From: Bacillus mycoides
Lineage (GTDB): Bacteria; Bacillota; Bacilli; Bacillales; Bacillaceae_G
Length of the DNA stretch: 64,000 nucleotides
Assembly: GCF_018742245.1 (NCBI RefSeq)
Contig: NZ_CP036132.1
Location: 3,963,001-4,027,000 of the forward strand
Reading direction: 5' to 3'
A program made the position numbers and the translations under genes. Below, one piece after another: positions 9,001 through 17,598 of the stretch. The notes under the pieces are model-generated. The model worked only from the letters and a program-made list of their open reading frames with translations, was not told where the DNA came from and did not search any database. Position 1 is the stretch's first letter; each line of letters opens with the position of its first letter.

Positions 9001-9429
9001 TGCTTGCCTTGTATAGGCTTCGATTAACTCTTCAAAAGTTACACCACCTGTAACACTAATCGCTTTCGTCGTTGGTCCCATCGCTCCCGCAACATATACT
9101 TCTTTCCCACTTTCTTTGACTGCTTGCTTCGCCAAAAGCGCTGCCCTTTCATTTAACTCTTCATCTAAATGAGACAATGCATAATCACTTAATACAATAT
9201 TTGTTGCACCAAACGTATTCGTTTCAATAATATCTGCTCCAGCTTCAATGTAGACTTTATGAATATTTAAAATCACATCCGGTCTTGTTTTTACTAAATA
9301 TTCATTACAACCTTCGTATTCTTCTCCTCCAAAATCTTCCGCTGTTAAGTCTTCTTGCTGGATCATCGTTCCCATTGCACCATCTAATATTAAAATTTCA
9401 TGTTGTAATCTCTCTTCTATTCGTTTCAT
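6031..9429 (-). CDS. metH: Cobalamin-dependent methionine synthase
   Basis: 1132 residues with the full MetH domain series. The homocysteine-binding barrel spans about 1-320, with zinc ligand Cys222 and the GGCCGTT pair at 285-286. The methyl-THF/pterin-binding barrel spans about 330-600. The B12 cap is about 625-705. The cobalamin-binding domain carries DVHDIGKN with axial His718. The activation domain (about 880-1132) includes RPKAVYQFFPA and RGIRVSFGYPACPE. It methylates homocysteine from 5-methyl-THF. ATG at 9429 overlaps the stop of the upstream gene (TGATG), so the two are translationally coupled. Both lie behind the SAM riboswitch at 11441. A linker of about 45 residues before the activation domain is very charged. 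Confidence 0.95.
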   Translation of the reverse strand: MKRIEERLQHEILILDGAMGTMIQQEDLTAEDFGGEEYEGCNEYLVKTRPDVILNIHKVYIEAGADIIETNTFGATNIVLSDYALSHLDEELNERAALLAKQAVKESGKEVYVAGAMGPTTKAISVTGGVTFEELIEAYTRQARGLLRGEVDVLLVETSQDMRNVKAAYLGIQSAFEELNKIVPIMISGTIEPMGTTLAGQTIEAFYLSVEHMKPLSVGLNCATGPEFMREHMRSLSDLSECYISCYPNAGLPDEDGHYHESPASLAEKVKRFAEEGWINIIGGCCGTTPEHISAMKLALASINPREHHERVGHGISGLEALQYDDSMRPLFVGERTNVIGSRKFKRLVAEGKFEEAAEVARAQVKKNAHIIDICMADPDRDEIEDMERFLAEVTKVLKVPIMIDSTDENVMAKALTYIQGKGVINSINLEDGEERFEKVTPLLRKYGAAIVVGTIDEDGMAVSAERKIEIAKRSYELLTKKYGIRPSDIIFDALVFPVGTGDEEYIGSAAATIEGIRLIKEALPECLTILGVSNISFGLPPAGREVLNSVFLYHATKAGLDYAIVNTEKLERYASIPEEEKRLADALLFETTKETLEKFTNFYRVAKKKDVVIQETLTLDERLANYIVEGTKQGLQEDLSLALTEGRKPLDIINGPLMTGMDEVGRLFNGNELIVAEVLQSAESMKAAVSYLEPHMESSDSAKKGKVLLATVKGDVHDIGKNLVEIILSNNGYEIINLGINVRSDRIVQEVQEKKPDIIGLSGLLVKSAQQMVTTAEDLKAANIDIPIVVGGAALTRKFTDNRISPSYKGLVCYASDAMTGLDIINKLQKEEEREKMKQDKKERHLHIVKQEEKKIEIPAVIEPLPKATVIVPDSTKRVVLRDIPALHLAPFLNRQMLIGHHLGLKGNVKKLLQEGDKRAHELNDLIDELLQEGQSWLRPKAVYQFFPAQSDGQNIIIYDPEDHTRIIERFEFPRQGKAPYRTLGDYIRPIGDEMDYVAFLSVTVGEGVRDIAEEWKAKGDYLRSHAIQSLALELAEGLAEKTHMLIRDRWGIPDSPELTMEERFRTKYRGIRVSFGYPACPELADQEKLFRLIHPEEIGISLTEGFMMEPEASVTAMVFSHPEARYFSVL

Positions 9430-11261
9430 CAATTAATACCCTCTTTCACTTCTTGCTTTTCTCTCACATATTTCACGAGATGTTCTGTAATTTCATATTT
9501 TAAAAACGGCGTAATAAGATAAATACCGTTAAAATATTTCATTGCCGCATCAATCAACTCTTGTGAAATACGAATTCCTTCCTCGATAGCAGCCTCTTTC
9601 GTTTCATGTCCATCCATTCTTTGTCTTATCTCTTCAGGGAGCGTAATACCCGGTACTTCAAAATGAAGAAAATCTGCATTCCGCTTACTTACTAACGGCA
9701 TAATTCCAATAAAGATAGGTTGTTCCAAATGCTTTGTCACTTCATATACTTCTTCTATTAAAGCAACATCATAAATTGGCTGAGTTAAGAAATATTCTGC
9801 ACCAGCATCAATTTTTCGTTCCATTCGCTTTACCGCTGCTGTTAAATGCCTTACATGGGGATTGAATGCCCCTCCGACAGAAAATCTTGTTGCCGGGCCA
9901 ATTGATTTCCCTAAAATAGAGCGACCGTCGTTCATCTCTTTAATCATTTTAATTAGCTCTATAGATGACAAATCATATACAGAAGTTGCACCTGGAAAAT
10001 CACCAACGCGCGCTGGATCACCAGTTAAAGCTAGCACTTCCTCCATACCTAACACTGATAACCCTAGCAAATGAGATTGTAATCCAATGACGTTATGGTC
10101 TCTACACGTTAAATGCGTCAATACTGGAATATCGTGCTTCGTTAATAATGCACCCATAGCCATATTAGAAACGCGAGGCGATGCCAATGAATTATCTGCT
10201 AGAGTAATAGCATCCGCTCCAGCCCTTTTCAGTGCTCTTGCCCCTTCAAAAAAACGCTGCGTGTCTAACGTTTTCGGTGGATCTAATTCCACTACAACTG
10301 TTATTTGTTTCTTTGCCTTTTCTGCGAGAGTAACATGAGCTCTCAAACGCTTCTCATGTGTATGGACCACTTTAGGCCTTTGAATCGTCTCCTTTGCTAT
10401 TACAGGTGCAACATTTGCAATAGCACGTTTCATTCCTTCAATATGTTCCGGGGTAGTACCACAGCAACCGCCTAATAAACGAATACCTTGTTCAATAAAT
10501 TTTGGTGTCATCTCTTCAAAATATGCTGGACTTCCCTCGTACACATAACGCCCCTCCACATAATTTGGGAGACCTGCATTCGGATATGCTGATAAATAGC
10601 CATTTTGAGGAATCGATATCATTTTGAAAGCTTCCGTCATATGAAGTGGCCCTAGTTGACAGTTCAATCCAACAACATTGGCACCGTAGTCTAAAAGCTG
10701 TTTTAATATTTCATTGACATCATTCCCATTTTGAGTCGTACCTGCCTCATGTAACGCTAACTGAGCAACAATCGGAATATTCGTTTGTTTACGCAATACT
10801 TTAACGGCATGCAATAATTCAAATTCATCATAAAAAGTTTCTAATAGTAATCCATCAACCTGTTCTTCTAGTAAAGTACCTGCCTGCTCAAGTAAAATAA
10901 ATTCTCGCTCTATATCAGTCGTTGTAACAGCACCAATATGTTTCATACCTCCAATTGTCCCTAAAATTGCATTCCGCTCTGTTACTGATGCTTTTGCAAT
11001 ATTCACTGCCGCTCTATTAATTTGGACAACTTGATTTTCTAATCCATACATACGTAATTTCGCTTCATTTGCCCCATACGTATTCGTTTGAATAACATCC
11101 GCTCCAGCAGCTACATATTGTTTATGGATTGATATAATTAAGTCCGGATCAGACAAATTCAATTCTTCAAAACTACTTTGTAAACCATGCGAATGTAATA
11201 AAGTTCCAACCGCACCATCGCCTATTACAATTCCTTTTGATAATAAATCTAGTAATTTCAC
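9429..11261 (-). CDS. yitJ: Bifunctional homocysteine S-methyltransferase / 5,10-methylene-THF reductase (YitJ type)
   Basis: 610 residues made of two enzymes. Residues 1 to about 290 form a homocysteine methyltransferase barrel with the zinc motif GGCCGTTPEH and upstream GLNCQLGP. Residues about 315-600 form a methylene-THF reductase (MetF-like) barrel. It supplies methyl-THF and may itself methylate homocysteine. Start is GTG at 11261 with GAGGGAGA 4-5 bp upstream. First gene of the SAM-riboswitch operon with metH; the pairing makes sense because the reductase half makes the methyl donor MetH uses. Confidence 0.92.
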   Translation of the reverse strand: MKLLDLLSKGIVIGDGAVGTLLHSHGLQSSFEELNLSDPDLIISIHKQYVAAGADVIQTNTYGANEAKLRMYGLENQVVQINRAAVNIAKASVTERNAILGTIGGMKHIGAVTTTDIEREFILLEQAGTLLEEQVDGLLLETFYDEFELLHAVKVLRKQTNIPIVAQLALHEAGTTQNGNDVNEILKQLLDYGANVVGLNCQLGPLHMTEAFKMISIPQNGYLSAYPNAGLPNYVEGRYVYEGSPAYFEEMTPKFIEQGIRLLGGCCGTTPEHIEGMKRAIANVAPVIAKETIQRPKVVHTHEKRLRAHVTLAEKAKKQITVVVELDPPKTLDTQRFFEGARALKRAGADAITLADNSLASPRVSNMAMGALLTKHDIPVLTHLTCRDHNVIGLQSHLLGLSVLGMEEVLALTGDPARVGDFPGATSVYDLSSIELIKMIKEMNDGRSILGKSIGPATRFSVGGAFNPHVRHLTAAVKRMERKIDAGAEYFLTQPIYDVALIEEVYEVTKHLEQPIFIGIMPLVSKRNADFLHFEVPGITLPEEIRQRMDGHETKEAAIEEGIRISQELIDAAMKYFNGIYLITPFLKYEITEHLVKYVREKQEVKEGIN

Positions 11262-11285
11262 GAATCTCCCTCATTTCTATCAATA

Positions 11286-11441
11286 TAAAAACCCCCTCTT
11301 CAAAGTGAAGAGGGGGACATAATCGTTCCTCCTCTTATTATGCAAAACACACGTTTTGCAGGTCTTAGCACCGTTTCAAACATTTAGTTTGAAGGTTGCT
11401 GGGTTTCACAGGGCCTTTCCCTCCACCGCTCTCAATAAGAG
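11286..11441 (-). promoter_or_regulatory. SAM-I (S-box) riboswitch with terminator, upstream of yitJ-metH
   Basis: The aptamer runs from 11441 down to 11332 on the minus strand. It shows the P1 pair CTCTTAT / ATAAGAG, the conserved GAGGGAAAGGCCCTGTGA and CCCAGCAACC segments, and the GGTGCTAA block. The expression platform is a strong hairpin (CCCCCTCTTC / GAAGAGGGGG, 11292-11315) followed by T5. High S-adenosylmethionine should stop transcription before yitJ. Confidence 0.95.
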
Positions 11442-11642
11442 TTTGTCTTTATTATTTTATTTATGTAGCTAAAAGGAAATGCGTTCCCCTTTTAACAATG
11501 TTTGTTAATTTTTTATAAATTTAGCATGCACAAAAATAAAAGTCAATGACACTTGCAGAAAAATAAAAAATATTTAAAATAAAGTTGCAATTCAATTATC
11601 TTTTGTTGTAAAGTTAAAAACATAATAAAATTTCATACGAAC

Positions 11643-11805
11643 ATTCTTATCTAGAGAGGTAGAGGGACTGGCCCTGTGACGCCTCAGCAACCATTAACGT
11701 TCATTCGTTAATAAGGTGCTAATTCCAGCAAATTGTGAAAGATTTGACAGATGAGAAGAAGACTCTATTCAAACTGAAAGCCTTCTTCTTAGAAGGCTTT
11801 TTTTA
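11643..11805 (+). promoter_or_regulatory. SAM-I (S-box) riboswitch with terminator, upstream of metI-metC
   Basis: The aptamer (about 11643-11757) has P1 TTCTTATC / GATGAGAA, the conserved GAGGGACTGGCCCTGTGACG and CTCAGCAACC segments, and AAGGTGCTAATTCC. The terminator AAAGCCTTCT / AGAAGGCTTT with a T run is at 11777-11805. It is divergent from the other S-box, with about 200 bp of AT-rich promoter DNA between them (11442-11642). Confidence 0.95.
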
Positions 11806-11851
11806 TTTTACATTCACTTAATCGTTCACTTTACAAAGGGGGAATTTTCAC

Positions 11852-12964
11852 ATGTCAACAATCGAAACAAAACTAGCACAAATCGGGAATCGTAGCGAAA
11901 CTACAACAGGAACTGTTAATCCACCAGTTTATTTCTCAACTGCTTATCGGCATGAAGGGCTTGGTAAATCTACTGGCTTTGACTATTCAAGAACTGGAAA
12001 TCCAACTCGCGGTCTATTAGAACAGGCAATCGCAGACTTAGAATATGGCGAACAAGGTTATGCCTGTAGTTCAGGAATGGCAGCTGTGCTCCTCGTCCTT
12101 TCGTTATTCCGTTCTGGAGATGAACTTATTGTATCCGAGGATTTATATGGGGGAACGTATCGATTATTTTCTGAGCATGAAAAAAAGTGGAATATTCGAT
12201 GTAGATACGTAAATACACAATCTATTAAACAAATTGAGAAAGCTATCACAACTGAAACAAAGGCTATTTTCATAGAAACTCCGACTAATCCACTAATGCA
12301 AGTTACTGATATCGCAAGTGTCGCAAGTGTAGCGAAAAGGCATGGACTACTTCTTATTGTAGACAACACATTCTACACGCCTTATATACAACAACCATTA
12401 ACAGAAGGTGCCGATATCGTTCTTCACAGTGCAACGAAATATTTAGGTGGGCATAACGATGTACTAAGCGGACTTGTCGTTGCAAAAGGAAAAGAACTTT
12501 GTGAGGAAATTGCTCATTATCATAATGCCTCAGGGGCTGTCTTAAGTCCATTTGACTCATGGCTATTAATTCGCGGTATGAAAACTTTAGCGCTTCGCAT
12601 GAGACAACATGAAGAAAATGCGAAAGCAATTGTTGCTTATTTAAATGATGAAGACGGTGTGACAGATGTATTTTATCCAGGAAGAGGCGGTATGATTTCA
12701 TTTCGTCTTAAAGATGAAACATGGATTAATCCATTCTTACAATCTTTATCTTTAATCACATTTGCTGAAAGTCTTGGTGGTGTAGAAAGTTTGATGACTT
12801 ATCCAGCAACACAAACGCATGCTGATATTCCTGAAGAAATCAGAACGGCAAACGGGGTATGTAATCGTCTTCTACGATTCTCCGTCGGTATTGAAAATAG
12901 TAACGATTTAATCCAAGACTTAAAGCAAGCCATTAAACTTGTAAAAGAAGGTGTAAGAATATGA
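11852..12964 (+). CDS. metI: Cystathionine gamma-synthase / O-acetylhomoserine (thiol)-lyase
   Basis: 370-residue PLP enzyme of the Cys/Met metabolism family, forming cystathionine (or homocysteine) from an acylhomoserine. The PLP-lysine motif SATKYLGGH is near residues 195-203, and YSRTGNPTR and ETPTNPLMQVTDI are family signatures. Start ATG at 11852 with AAAGGGGGAA upstream. It ends in an ATGA overlap with metC (12961-12964), so translation is coupled. Transcription is controlled by the S-box in front. Confidence 0.93.
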   Translation: MSTIETKLAQIGNRSETTTGTVNPPVYFSTAYRHEGLGKSTGFDYSRTGNPTRGLLEQAIADLEYGEQGYACSSGMAAVLLVLSLFRSGDELIVSEDLYGGTYRLFSEHEKKWNIRCRYVNTQSIKQIEKAITTETKAIFIETPTNPLMQVTDIASVASVAKRHGLLLIVDNTFYTPYIQQPLTEGADIVLHSATKYLGGHNDVLSGLVVAKGKELCEEIAHYHNASGAVLSPFDSWLLIRGMKTLALRMRQHEENAKAIVAYLNDEDGVTDVFYPGRGGMISFRLKDETWINPFLQSLSLITFAESLGGVESLMTYPATQTHADIPEEIRTANGVCNRLLRFSVGIENSNDLIQDLKQAIKLVKEGVRI

Positions 12965-14124
12965 GTTATTCTATAGATACACTATTACTACACAACCAAT
13001 ATAAACACGATACGCAAACAGGAGCTGTTAACGTTCCCATCTATAACACATCAACATTTCACCAGTTTGATGTAGATACTTTCGGGAAATACGACTATAG
13101 CCGCTCTGGAAATCCAACACGTGAAGCTCTTGAAGATATCATTGCTTTATTAGAAGGCGGGACAAAAGGATTCGCCTTTGCATCAGGTATTGCAGCGATT
13201 TCCACTGCATTTCTCCTTCTTTCACAAGGCGATCACGTACTCATTTCAGAAGACGTATATGGAGGCACTTACCGAATTATTACTGAAGTACTCTCCCGTT
13301 ACGGTGTTTCACATACATTTGTTGATATGACCAATTTAGAAAAAATAAAGCAAAACATTAAACCAAATACAAAACTCTTTTATGTAGAAACACCTTCTAA
13401 TCCACTTTTAAAAGTAACAGATATTCGTGCCGTTTCTAAACTTGCAAAATCTATTGGCGCTATTACTTTTGTTGATAATACATTTTTGACACCACTATTC
13501 CAGAAGCCACTTGATCTTGGCGCCGATGTCGTTCTTCATAGTGCCACAAAATTTATTGCCGGTCATAGTGATGTTACTGCCGGATTAGCGGTCGTAAAAG
13601 ATGCCGAACTCGCTCAAAAAATTGGATTTTTACAAAATGCATTTGGTGCTATTTTAGGTCCTCAAGATTGTTCTCTCGTGCTTCGCGGTCTAAAAACATT
13701 GCATGTACGTCTCGAGCATTCAGCTGCAAATGCCAATAAAATTGCACATTATTTACAAGAGCACGCTAAAGTTCAAAATGTCTATTATCCTGGATTACAA
13801 ACACACCTTGGATTTGATATTCAACAATCTCAAGCCACATCAGCTGGAGCTGTCCTATCTTTTACTTTGCAGTCAGAAGATGCACTCCGCCAATTTTTAT
13901 CAAAAGTAAAATTACCTGTTTTTGCAGTTAGTTTAGGGGCTGTCGAATCGATTCTTTCCTACCCAGCTAAAATGTCACATGCAGCACTGTCGCAAGAAGC
14001 ACGTGATGAAAGAGGTATTTCCAATTCATTACTCCGTTTATCGGTTGGTCTTGAAAATGTTAACGATTTAATATCCGATTTCGAAAATGCTCTTTCTTAC
14101 GTAGAAGAACCTGTAAATGCATAG
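12961..14124 (+). CDS. metC: Cystathionine beta-lyase
   Basis: 387 residues of the same PLP family as metI and clearly a paralogue. It carries YSRSGNPTR, ETPSNPLLKVTDI and the PLP-lysine motif SATKFIAGH near residues 195-203. It cleaves cystathionine to homocysteine, pyruvate and ammonia. The metI-metC order and lengths match B. subtilis yjcI-yjcJ. A terminator follows 5 bp after the stop. Confidence 0.92.
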   Translation: MSYSIDTLLLHNQYKHDTQTGAVNVPIYNTSTFHQFDVDTFGKYDYSRSGNPTREALEDIIALLEGGTKGFAFASGIAAISTAFLLLSQGDHVLISEDVYGGTYRIITEVLSRYGVSHTFVDMTNLEKIKQNIKPNTKLFYVETPSNPLLKVTDIRAVSKLAKSIGAITFVDNTFLTPLFQKPLDLGADVVLHSATKFIAGHSDVTAGLAVVKDAELAQKIGFLQNAFGAILGPQDCSLVLRGLKTLHVRLEHSAANANKIAHYLQEHAKVQNVYYPGLQTHLGFDIQQSQATSAGAVLSFTLQSEDALRQFLSKVKLPVFAVSLGAVESILSYPAKMSHAALSQEARDERGISNSLLRLSVGLENVNDLISDFENALSYVEEPVNA

Positions 14125-14128
14125 AGAG

Positions 14129-14167
14129 AAAAGAAGATATGAAATTAAATTTTCATATCTTCTTTTT
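14129..14167 (+). terminator. Terminator of metI-metC
   Basis: AAGAAGATATGAAA / TTTCATATCTTCTT with a short AT loop and T5. Confidence 0.9.
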
Positions 14168-14293
14168 ATGCTGTCTAGCATAGTTATTTTAATGTTTTTT
14201 CTTTTTGTATAGTTCATTAAAAAATAAAAGTACATCATCTATTTCCAAGTAATGGATTAATTGATATATTAAGAAATAAAAAGGGGTAAAATA

Positions 14294-14806
14294 ATGGATA
14301 CTTGTGCAGATATTTTAATCGTTATCGATTTACAAAATGGGGTATGTTATAGCGGAGAGCATTTATTTGATTTACAAAACTTGCTTACAAAAGTAAATAA
14401 AAGAATTTCTTCATACAGAAAATTAAATAAACCAATCATTTTTGTTCAACATTGTGATGATGATTTAGTACCCGAAAAAGAACTTTGGGCTATTCATACC
14501 GATCTAGATGTTCAAGAACAAGATTTTTTTGTAAGAAAAACACATGCAAATTCATTTTATAAAACAAACTTAAAAGAAATTTTAGACAAATCATCTGTAA
14601 ATCGTATTGAATTTTGCGGTGCCCAAACAGAGTACTGTATGGATGCTACGATTAAATTTGCTCACGGACTAGGATACGAAAACTTCATGGTTCAAAAAAC
14701 AACCTCTACGTTAAATAATCCATTTATGTCCGCAAAAGAGACAATTGATTTTTATGAGAATATATGGAACCACAGATTTTTAAAGTTGCTAAAAGATGAG
14801 CTCTAG
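14294..14806 (+). CDS. Cysteine hydrolase, isochorismatase family
   Basis: 170 residues with the expected catalytic triad visible: Asp12 in LIVIDLQNG, Lys82 in FVRKTHANSF, and Cys115 in GAQTEYCMDAT. The family hydrolyses amides or enol ethers (nicotinamidase, isochorismatase and others), and the substrate cannot be told here. Start ATG at 14294 with AAAAAGGGG 9 bp upstream. It appears monocistronic and stands between the metC terminator and a 430-bp gene-free stretch. Confidence 0.8.
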   Translation: MDTCADILIVIDLQNGVCYSGEHLFDLQNLLTKVNKRISSYRKLNKPIIFVQHCDDDLVPEKELWAIHTDLDVQEQDFFVRKTHANSFYKTNLKEILDKSSVNRIEFCGAQTEYCMDATIKFAHGLGYENFMVQKTTSTLNNPFMSAKETIDFYENIWNHRFLKLLKDEL

Positions 14807-15234
14807 AATAAATGACTAATGGCTTGATCATTCTAAGATTTATCAGCTACACTCAATTGTTTCATTATCATCATAAAAAAGCTGATTACATCGGGCTTCT
14901 TTTAACCTGTTTTATATTCTATATATAACATTATGATTCCTTTGTCATATTATTTTAAAAATTTCGTATATTCATTTGAAAGAATAAGAAAATCATGATA
15001 AAATTGTGTTACGAATATATCTATATCTTCCAATTTTTAAAATGCATCAAAATTTTCACCCAAAAATGTCATTTTACAAAACTGTGCTAATTTATCTATT
15101 TTATTTACATCAGGGTCTCTTTTCTTACAATTTCTTTACTTTAGGACTCTTTTTCTGCAACAACTGTTTTCTTTTCTTTAATTTTTTGGTATGTATAGTA
15201 TGGTATAACAGCTCACACGGAGGTGGAAAAGAAC
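14807..15234. other. Gene-free AT-rich stretch
   Basis: No credible coding frame: the one longer frame (15006-15272) has no SD and runs into the ArsR gene out of phase. I see no good terminator after 14806. Near the right end are candidate -10 hexamers (TATAGT, TATAAC) inside a spaced direct repeat (GGTAT at 15188-15192 and again at 15202-15206) ahead of the ArsR gene. Confidence 0.5.
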
Positions 15235-15525
15235 ATGTTAGAAACCTTTCAAAAAGAAATAGAACTTTATGAAAGCAATGCAGAATTATTGAAAGTGCTT
15301 GCTCATCCTGTTCGCTTATGTATTGTAAAGGGATTAATTGAACGTGGCCCAAGCAACGTTTCTACAATGTACACAGGATTAAACATGCCACAATCTACAA
15401 TTTCACAGCATTTAGCAAAGTTAAAAAGTGCTAAAATCGTTTCTAGTGAAAGAAAAGGATTGGAAATTTACTACAAAGTAGAAAACGAAACAATTATTCA
15501 ACTCGTTCGCGTATTATTAGGTTAG
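15235..15525 (+). CDS. ArsR-family transcriptional regulator
   Basis: 96-residue winged-helix repressor. It has LLKVLAHPVRLCIVKGL at the start of the DNA-binding region, the recognition helix MPQSTISQHLAKLKSAKIV, and the wing SSERKGLEIYYKV. There is a single Cys (Cys29) in the LCIV helix and no Cys-x-Cys metal motif, so a metal sensor is not implied; some members of this type sense sulfur species. Start ATG at 15235 is 11 bp after GGAGG; a GTG at 15223 overlaps the SD. No neighbouring target operon is obvious, so it may act on distant genes or itself. Confidence 0.85.
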   Translation: MLETFQKEIELYESNAELLKVLAHPVRLCIVKGLIERGPSNVSTMYTGLNMPQSTISQHLAKLKSAKIVSSERKGLEIYYKVENETIIQLVRVLLG

Positions 15526-15641
15526 GGACCTATAGGCAGAGAAAAAGAACGTATTTTATATTTTTCATCTCATATCTTTAATATAAATATATATCATGAG
15601 AGAAAATATATAATGCTACATAATTAAAAGTCGTATTAAAA

Positions 15642-15678
15642 AACAAGACACAGAAATATACTGTGTCTTGTTTTTTTC
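15642..15678. terminator. Bidirectional terminator
   Basis: AAACAAGACACAG / CTGTGTCTTGTTT with an AAATATA loop, A run left and T run right. It mainly serves the leftward gene ending at 15677. Confidence 0.8.
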
Positions 15679-16789
15679 ATATTGTTAAATATTGATTCAA
15701 AAGTAAATTCTTCATATCTTTCGTGTGCATAACAACATCAAAGGCACTTCCTAAGCTTCCGTTCAAAATCATAGAACGCACTGCTCGATTTCGTTTTTGA
15801 GTTTCAGAAAAAGGGTTAGTATCTTGATGGCTAGCAAGCTGATCTAATATTCCTGCTGCTAACAAAAACTCTGATTGCTTCCTATGCCATATCGTATTAA
15901 TTCCTTGTAGCTCAAAATGCATCTTCAACTCATCCCAATGAACGTGCGTAGTAAGGTCCATTTCTCCTGGATATGCAAGCGGATTACGAATTAGCTTATG
16001 CTTATAATATCCTCTTAAACTTCCTTCATGATGTGCAGGATGCATCCATTCTTCTTTTGTATATCCATAATCAACTGTAATACATATACCTTTCTGAAAC
16101 CATTTCGCAATCTCTTCTATATACTCTTCCATTGCAATAGGCACTTCAAAGCGCTGTCCCTCAGCAATATGAATGTTATATTTCAATAAGTAACGACCGA
16201 CTCTTTTCTCTATCGGTCTAAATACTTCTGTAAGGTTTCCCTCATCTGTATACGTGATACGTACTTCATACAAAATTCCATTTCTTTTCTCAACTATATC
16301 AACAGGAAACGCATCAAATAATTCATTCGAAAAAATAATTCCTTCGAAAGACTCTCCCATTTCAATATAAGATGTATAATACGACACATTATCAAATAAA
16401 CAAAGCCTCTCCTGTTGTAGCCTTCTATGAAAAGGGCTCACTTCAATAATTGAATAGTTTAAATTGATAAAGGTTTCCGGAGATAATTGTTTCCATTCTT
16501 GTAAAATATCATAGGCAAACTTTCCTGTTCCCCCACCAATCTCACAAATATTTGGAGAAACTTCTCCCTTTTCAACAAGCCGAATAAAAAACTTAGCAAA
16601 AGTCTTCGCAAATACAGAAGATACATTGCTACTCGTAAAAAAATCTCCCTGTCTGCCAATTTTTTCACGTTCTCTCATATAATACCCATGTTCCTCTACA
16701 TATAATACGAGGTTCATATACGTACTATATGAAATCGAATGATCCTTTTCTTTTCCCATCCATTCTCTTAAAATGAGCTCCATCCCCAT
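15677..16789 (-). CDS. SAM-dependent methyltransferase, MidA/NDUFAF7 (COG1565) family
   Basis: 370 residues. The family's SAM-binding loop ICEIGGGTGKFAYDIL lies near residues 80-95. The segments GDFFTSSNVSSVF, YSIIEVSPFHRRLQ, IIFSNELFDAFPVD and ITVDYGY match COG1565. The mitochondrial member methylates an arginine of complex I; the bacterial substrate is unknown. ATG at 16789 has AAGGAGT 5 bp upstream, and only 9 bp separate it from the yqgX stop, so the two are co-transcribed. Confidence 0.8.
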   Translation of the reverse strand: MGMELILREWMGKEKDHSISYSTYMNLVLYVEEHGYYMREREKIGRQGDFFTSSNVSSVFAKTFAKFFIRLVEKGEVSPNICEIGGGTGKFAYDILQEWKQLSPETFINLNYSIIEVSPFHRRLQQERLCLFDNVSYYTSYIEMGESFEGIIFSNELFDAFPVDIVEKRNGILYEVRITYTDEGNLTEVFRPIEKRVGRYLLKYNIHIAEGQRFEVPIAMEEYIEEIAKWFQKGICITVDYGYTKEEWMHPAHHEGSLRGYYKHKLIRNPLAYPGEMDLTTHVHWDELKMHFELQGINTIWHRKQSEFLLAAGILDQLASHQDTNPFSETQKRNRAVRSMILNGSLGSAFDVVMHTKDMKNLLLNQYLTI

Positions 16790-16798
16790 AATGACTCC

Positions 16799-17428
16799 TT
16801 ATTGTAAAAATGGATTATTTTCTTTTTCAAAACCAATACTTGTTTCTGGACCGTGTCCACATAGCACCGCTGTTTCATCTGGTAATACAAATAATTTCTC
16901 TTCAATACTTCCAATTAATTCAGCAAAACTTCCACCAGGTAAATCCGTTCTTCCAATACTCATTTGGAACAATACATCTCCAGAAAATACAGCATTCGCT
17001 TCTTTACTATAATAAGAAATACTTCCTGGAGAATGTCCTGGTGTCTCAAAAATTTCAAAACTAAAAGAACCGATCGTTAATGTACCCTCTTCGTCAATAA
17101 TATGATCTGCTGGTTTTGCTGTAATACTGCGGTTCATCATAAAAATTTGCGAGCCATTCACAGTTGCATCACCTAACCAATCCGCTTCTTCTTTATGTAC
17201 GTATACGGGAATATGAAAAGCGTCTCTCACCGCATCAACAGCACCGATATGATCGAAATGAGCATGTGTTAATAAAACCGCAAGTGGTTTTAACTGTGCT
17301 TCTTGTAAATATGTAACAAGTTTCTCTCCTTCATGGCCAGGATCAAAGATAATACACTCATTTTGATCATTCGTTAAAATATAAGCATTTGTTTGTAATG
17401 GGCCTAACGGCATTTGTATCCATTTCAT
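16799..17428 (-). CDS. yqgX: Metallo-beta-lactamase fold hydrolase YqgX (glyoxalase II-like)
   Basis: 209 residues with the binuclear metal motif THAHFDHIG near residues 53-61, then GHSPGSIS, FSGDVLF and the last His in LCGHGPETS. The family includes hydroxyacylglutathione/bacillithiol-type thioesterases, though the exact substrate is unknown. Start ATG at 17428 with GGAGGAGA upstream. It heads a two-gene unit with the MidA-type methyltransferase. Confidence 0.88.
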   Translation of the reverse strand: MKWIQMPLGPLQTNAYILTNDQNECIIFDPGHEGEKLVTYLQEAQLKPLAVLLTHAHFDHIGAVDAVRDAFHIPVYVHKEEADWLGDATVNGSQIFMMNRSITAKPADHIIDEEGTLTIGSFSFEIFETPGHSPGSISYYSKEANAVFSGDVLFQMSIGRTDLPGGSFAELIGSIEEKLFVLPDETAVLCGHGPETSIGFEKENNPFLQ

Positions 17429-17598
17429 ATGAAAATCTCCTCCAGTTATTTAATTTACTTTCAATGATACAACATTTCTTTCTCTTAGGAAAAGAAGGGG
17501 TGTTATCTCGACAATCATTTTTAAAACATGTACAATATAAAAGAGTAAATATTCTAAAAACTCATCCTAAGGAATGAGTAGACAGAGGAGGATATTGT

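Noticed and set aside
15006..15272. 88-codon frame rich in Phe and Leu
   Set aside because: No SD, composition reflects AT-rich DNA, and it overlaps the ArsR gene in another frame.
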